Shown in pieces: positions 7,841 through 11,005 of a stretch of 11,005 bases of DNA. The stretch is from Glomus cerebriforme (Eukaryota > Glomeromycota > Glomeromycetes > Glomerales > Glomeraceae): contig QKYT01000614.1 in NCBI GenBank assembly GCA_003550305.1, forward strand, positions 25,174 to 36,178. Reading direction: 5' to 3'. Position numbers and translations under genes: made by a program. The notes beneath the pieces were generated by a model. The model made no database searches. It saw only the letters and a program-made list of their open reading frames with translations, and was not told the DNA's origin. Each line of letters opens with the position of its first letter. The stretch's first letter is position 1.

Positions 7841-7957
7841 ATATCCTTATAAAAAAATTTCTGGAAACAATCCTGATAAATGGTCATTTTTCTTGTTTCT
7901 ATTCCGAAAAAACTCTGAAATGTGATCATTTTTCTGAAAAATTTTTTATAGGGATAA
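7841..7957. mobile_element. Small fold-back MITE-like element
   Basis: The left end 'tatccttataaaaaaattt' (from 7842) complements the right end 'aaaattttttatagggata' (to 7956) at about 17 of 19 positions. Looser pairing continues inward ('atggtcattttt' and 'gatcatttttc' arms), so almost the whole unit is an imperfect palindrome. It has no ORF. Target duplication is unclear; flanks are AT-rich, ending in 'ta'. Confidence 0.6.
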
Positions 7958-8274
7958 TTTTTTAAAAAAAAAAACTTTATTTGTAATGCTTAACAGTGTA
8001 ATTAAATTCTTTGATGTCCATGATGTAATCATAATATTATAGTCCTGCGATCCTATTTAACCTAATAGGCTAATACAGTACAATCAAAAAAAGTCATGCT
8101 TCTAATATATTATGTGGCTAATTAAATTCCATATTTGGTTAATCAATTTTCTTAATTAGGTCTTTTTGATCATGCATAATTTATCAATTAGTTGGAATTT
8201 TGAATATTAGGGAGGAATCATAAATCATTAATGTAAACAAATAGTAATTATCAGAATTTTGCGTGATGTAATTT
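7958..8274. other. Gene-free stretch before the right inverted-repeat arm
   Basis: No coding signal. It holds a small inverted repeat 'cctatt' / 'aatagg' (8052-8069), an 8-bp inverted pair 'ctaattaa' (8118-8125) / 'ttaattag' (8152-8159), and a 13-bp match 'atttaacctaata' to about 5658-5670. Confidence 0.5.
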
Positions 8275-8500
8275 ATTGTATTATTGTATTATTGATAATT
8301 TTGACTCATTTTATATTCTTAATATTTAATATTTTAATTATATAAATACCTCCAAAAATCCATATTATTTTTTTTAAATTATCATATTTAAAAATATATT
8401 AAAATATCCTTAGAGCTCATTCACCTTATTTTAAATCTCTACCTTTCTATCCTTTTTTTATCAACTACTCCCAACTATCCCTTTTAATAAACTTCTTATT

Positions 8501-8595
8501 ATCTTCCTTATACTGTATATGAGGTCTTCCTCTATCAGGCAAGGAAACCAGTAATACCAGTCAGTTATTGAATATCTTCTATCTGGCGGGTTTGG
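8501..8595 (+). repeat. Tandem unit 1 of the right inverted-repeat arm (inner)
   Basis: It reads atcttccttatactgtatat, then 'ctatcaggcaaggaaa', then a diverged 'ccagtcag' box, then 'ctggcgggtttggt'. It corresponds to the inner unit of the left arm. The middle has several extra bases compared with the left copies. Confidence 0.8.
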
Positions 8596-8627
8596 TATTT
8601 TTTTTAAATTTCTTTAAACTTCCTCTT

Positions 8628-8707
8628 CTCTTCCTTATACTGTATATAGAGATCTTCATATCAGGCAAGAAAAGACCGGTCAGATCTGGCTGGTTTGGTT
8701 TAGATTA
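8628..8707 (+). repeat. Tandem unit 2 of the right inverted-repeat arm (outer)
   Basis: It reads tcttccttatactgtatat, 'atatcaggcaagaaaag', 'accggtcagat', 'ctggctggtttggttta'. It lacks the 'gttgagtatctcc' block of the left units, so it is shorter. The period to unit 1 is 127 bp, measured between the ATACTGTAT boxes at 8510 and 8637. Confidence 0.8.
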
Positions 8708-8846
8708 GAATTCCCTTTCCATTTACTTATATACTCATTGATTACTTTATTTATGAGCTTATATAATACAAACACCCATCCAGATTTGGAGAAAATAAAG
8801 ATTTGAAGATTTTAAAAGAGAAATTTGATTCATTTTATGGACATAA

Positions 8847-9130
8847 ATAAAGCTTTATAACTCAGGCAGAAAAGATGATAAAAAATACATAAGAAGAAAA
8901 GATAGTAAAACAATAATGAACATTTTTAATAACAGAACAAATAACATAATGGTGAATGACAAAATTACTGAAGAATTCACTGTAGAATGTGGATTTGTCA
9001 AGGTTTATCTCACAATTAACAATTGCTCCTTTACAACCAATACTATAGAAATTTAAATGGAATACTATGTGAATCAAAAGTATTTGAGTTTGGGTTCCAG
9101 AGAGAGTATGGTCACAAGGCTGAAACTTAA
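8847..9130 (+). pseudogene. Degenerate non-LTR reverse transcriptase, palm-region fragment
   Basis: The open frame 8847-9056 contains NIFNNRTNNIMVNDK then ITEEFTVECG (8919-8993). This matches the LINE reverse-transcriptase stretch of type LFNNR.N.VI..G.T..F.V..GI.QG. At 8993 the frame shifts: the +2 frame continues ICQG (the conserved QG), then after a TAA at 9017 LLLYNQYY...LCES, which fits SPLLW.I.YDPLLC. The series ends at a TAA at 9128. The catalytic YxDD box downstream is absent. The element would be dead. It lies immediately outside the right long inverted repeat and immediately upstream of direct-repeat copy B. The minus-strand frame at 8862-9149 is its shadow. Confidence 0.55.
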
Positions 9131-9213
9131 AGAATTGANGGAAGGGCACATATGGAAAGGCATATCAAAAAGAATAAGCCAACATACAATAAATTGATGA
9201 AACAAACATAAAA

Positions 9214-9664
9214 GGAGATGAAATTTTACAACTTTAGAGTTTATATCAAAGTCTAAAGAAATCCAGAATTATGAACAAAAGNAAGAAATAATAATAAATC
9301 AAAGTAAACAAATATAGGAGTAATTTATGAGAACAAATAGTCAAAATCATATGGTGTAAGTTAAATAGAACATTACACGTAAAACTGGTGTATGGGTGGG
9401 ATAAAGGACAACAAAAAATGGGTATAACAGCAAAAAATCAGAATTGATCAATTAGAAATACAATAGATTTATGCCAATAGTTATTATTTGAGAAGTTAGT
9501 TATAATATTAATTTTTAGTTTATTATTAATTTCACCAATTTTTACAATTAAAAAATATTTTTTTTTTTTTTNNNTTTAAATATAATATTTCTTTTATTTT
9601 TTTTATAATTTATGTAATTTTAATTAAATTGTTTAAAACATGAACATAATACAAATACAAAATG
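9214..9664 (+). repeat. Direct repeat copy B
   Basis: The same-orientation partner of 1-405 (landmarks listed there). It contains about 105 bp (9312-9418) absent from copy A, including a less AT-rich piece near 9375-9405 ('actggtgtatgggtgggat'). A T tract with an NNN gap at 9572-9574 makes that part unreliable. It directly follows the reverse-transcriptase relic, so copy A may also have had such a relic to its left. Confidence 0.8.
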
Positions 9665-11005
9665 ATTATATCAGTAAGAATATATTATATAATCCTAATA
9701 TATATGTNAAATGAATTTTATATTGTTCTTCAAAATTTTACAAATGTTTATTTTGACCATAAATCGAATAGAAAAAAATAATCGGCAGTACTTTTAGAAA
9801 AATTTTCTAAAACAGCAATTTTTCNGAAATATTTGTGTAAATAATTTATATGTACTGTACAATAATTATTTTTAAAATCTAATAATATCCAGAATTATTA
9901 TCTAGTTTTTTTAAAAAAAATATTTGTTAAAAAATGGAAAGGAGAAATCATTGTTGTAATACGTTATACGTATCAATAAACAAGCTATAAATCACGTGAG
10001 AGAATTTTGTGGTGAGGCATGAGCATATTAATTGCACGTCCGAAATGTGTGACAGGTTATGCCGAAATGTCAAAGACTGTGACTATCAACAAAACAAATT
10101 AATAACACGATTTTTTTTTTAAAAAACTTCCTTTCCTTTATTTTTTAGGGACAGCCTTTATTTTTGTTATTTTTATTTTAGAAATATTGGTAATATATTA
10201 TTTTTTTAGGAACAAAATAATTGGTTTTAGTTTCAGTTTTTATAAAGAATATCCTAATTTCAATTTCAGTTCGCTATAGTTTTTTTTTGCAAGTATGGAT
10301 AATTTTCCTTGCAATTATAAATAAAAATTGTCGTAGGTAGTTTCTTCAATCACAGGTTCTATAATATTTACAAAAAAAATGTTTATACTCGATTTACACT
10401 CATAAATAAAAAAAATTCATTTGATAAAATAGAAATTTTTTATAAATTTCCAGTCTAGTTTTTTAATGAAATGTAAATGTTCATCTAAGAAATTGTCTAT
10501 GAGTGACATTATTTTTAAATTATTGAAAATAAATAAAATTTTTTAAGCTCTTATAATGAATAAATTCATAAATTCATAATTAAATATTCCATAAATGTGG
10601 TATTGTACAAAAAAAAAATTAATTAAATTATATGTAAATTATATAGTTATTCATTTTTTACTTATGAGAGGTAAAATGGTTCTAAATAATTTTTCATTGA
10701 ATAACTTTTACATCCATTAGACCTAGTTTAAAATATCCTTTTTTAATACCTTAATTCATTTTTACTTCTTCCATCCTTTTTATACAATGAGCCAAAATTC
10801 AACTTCTACATTAAAAAGTTATATATTTATATGCATGAATCTAATTATTTGAAATATTATTACTTATAATGTTTAAAGCTTATTTAATTTTTATTGAAAT
10901 TACGTATTGTCTATTCAATCTACTCAAGAATTTTTTAAAAAATATTGTTTATTGAATGTATTGATTTAAATAGACAAAAAATACAAATTATATTTACTGT
11001 AAGAG
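9665..11005. other. Gene-free AT-rich right flank
   Basis: No credible frame on either strand. A 21-bp palindrome ('ttttagaaaa', A, 'ttttctaaaa') lies at 9792-9812. A locally GC-richer patch at 9990-10080 contains a CACGTG and two copies of 'ccgaaatgt' 22 bp apart (10040 and 10062). The rest is AT-rich sequence with T tracts. Confidence 0.55.

Larger units (their letters stand above)
8275..8735 (-). repeat. Right arm of the long composite inverted repeat
   Basis: This arm is the inverted counterpart of 3118-3545, with the same order of landmarks read on the plus strand: 'taattttgactcatttta', 'taattatataaata', two tandem units, then 'ggtttagattagaattcc' and 'atttactta'. Its inner edge carries an 8-bp tandem 'ttattgta' at about 8276-8295. 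It is more diverged in the units than the left arm. No clear target-site duplication was found outside the two arms, so the exact outer ends remain open by about 20 bp. Confidence 0.8.

Noticed and set aside
8862..9149. 95-codon minus-strand frame
   Set aside because: The plus strand here carries reverse-transcriptase motifs in order across a frameshift. The minus frame is a shadow and has an ambiguous codon.
1..9664. Interpreting copies A and B as LTRs of one retrotransposon
   Set aside because: There are no TG...CA ends, primer-binding site, polypurine tract, or gag/pol of the LTR type between them; the RT pieces resemble non-LTR elements on opposing strands.
1..11005. tRNA, rRNA or CRISPR content
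   Set aside because: No cloverleaf with conserved T-loop (GTTC-type) context, no rRNA-like conserved blocks and no regularly spaced identical repeats were seen on either strand.

Overview
The window is very AT-rich (roughly 80% or more by eye) eukaryotic DNA with scattered single Ns and one NNN gap, so it comes from a draft assembly. I find no intact gene. The best fit is a gene-poor, repeat-rich part of an arbuscular mycorrhizal fungus genome (Glomeromycotina, Rhizophagus-like). That assignment is inference. It rests on base composition, on decayed pieces resembling two gene types that are heavily expanded in those fungi (a kinase with an N-lobe reading like KISKDSFVTVYSAI, and a Sel1-repeat protein), on decayed LINE-type reverse transcriptase pieces, and on many small fold-back elements.

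Layout from left to right. Positions 1-405 are copy A of a diverged direct repeat whose copy B lies at 9214-9664. An unrecognised short ORF sits at 829-1092. A Tc1/mariner-like terminus is at 1513-1537. A kinase N-lobe pseudogene with three internal stops is at 1583-1810, followed by a GC-rich fold-back element at 1997-2126. The minus strand of 2460-3003 carries a broken LINE-like reverse transcriptase, read from right to left. A 5.6-kb segment then follows (3118-8735), bounded by inverted repeats of about 430-460 bp. Each arm contains two tandem units of about 95 bp. Inside the segment are a frameshifted Sel1-like gene fragment (4034-4364), an unrecognised minus-strand ORF (4550-4741), long AT-rich stretches, homopolymer blocks and two MITE-like elements (7471-7667 and 7841-7957). 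Just outside the right arm, the plus strand of 8847-9130 carries a second reverse-transcriptase relic, followed directly by copy B. From 9665 to 11005 I see only AT-rich sequence.

The main structure is the nested architecture. A large element with long composite inverted repeats carries a host-gene fragment and later small insertions, and retroelement relics flank it on both sides, each reading outward. No transposase could be recognised in it, so it looks non-autonomous or very decayed. The organism assignment and every family name here come from reading motifs by eye, without a database search.
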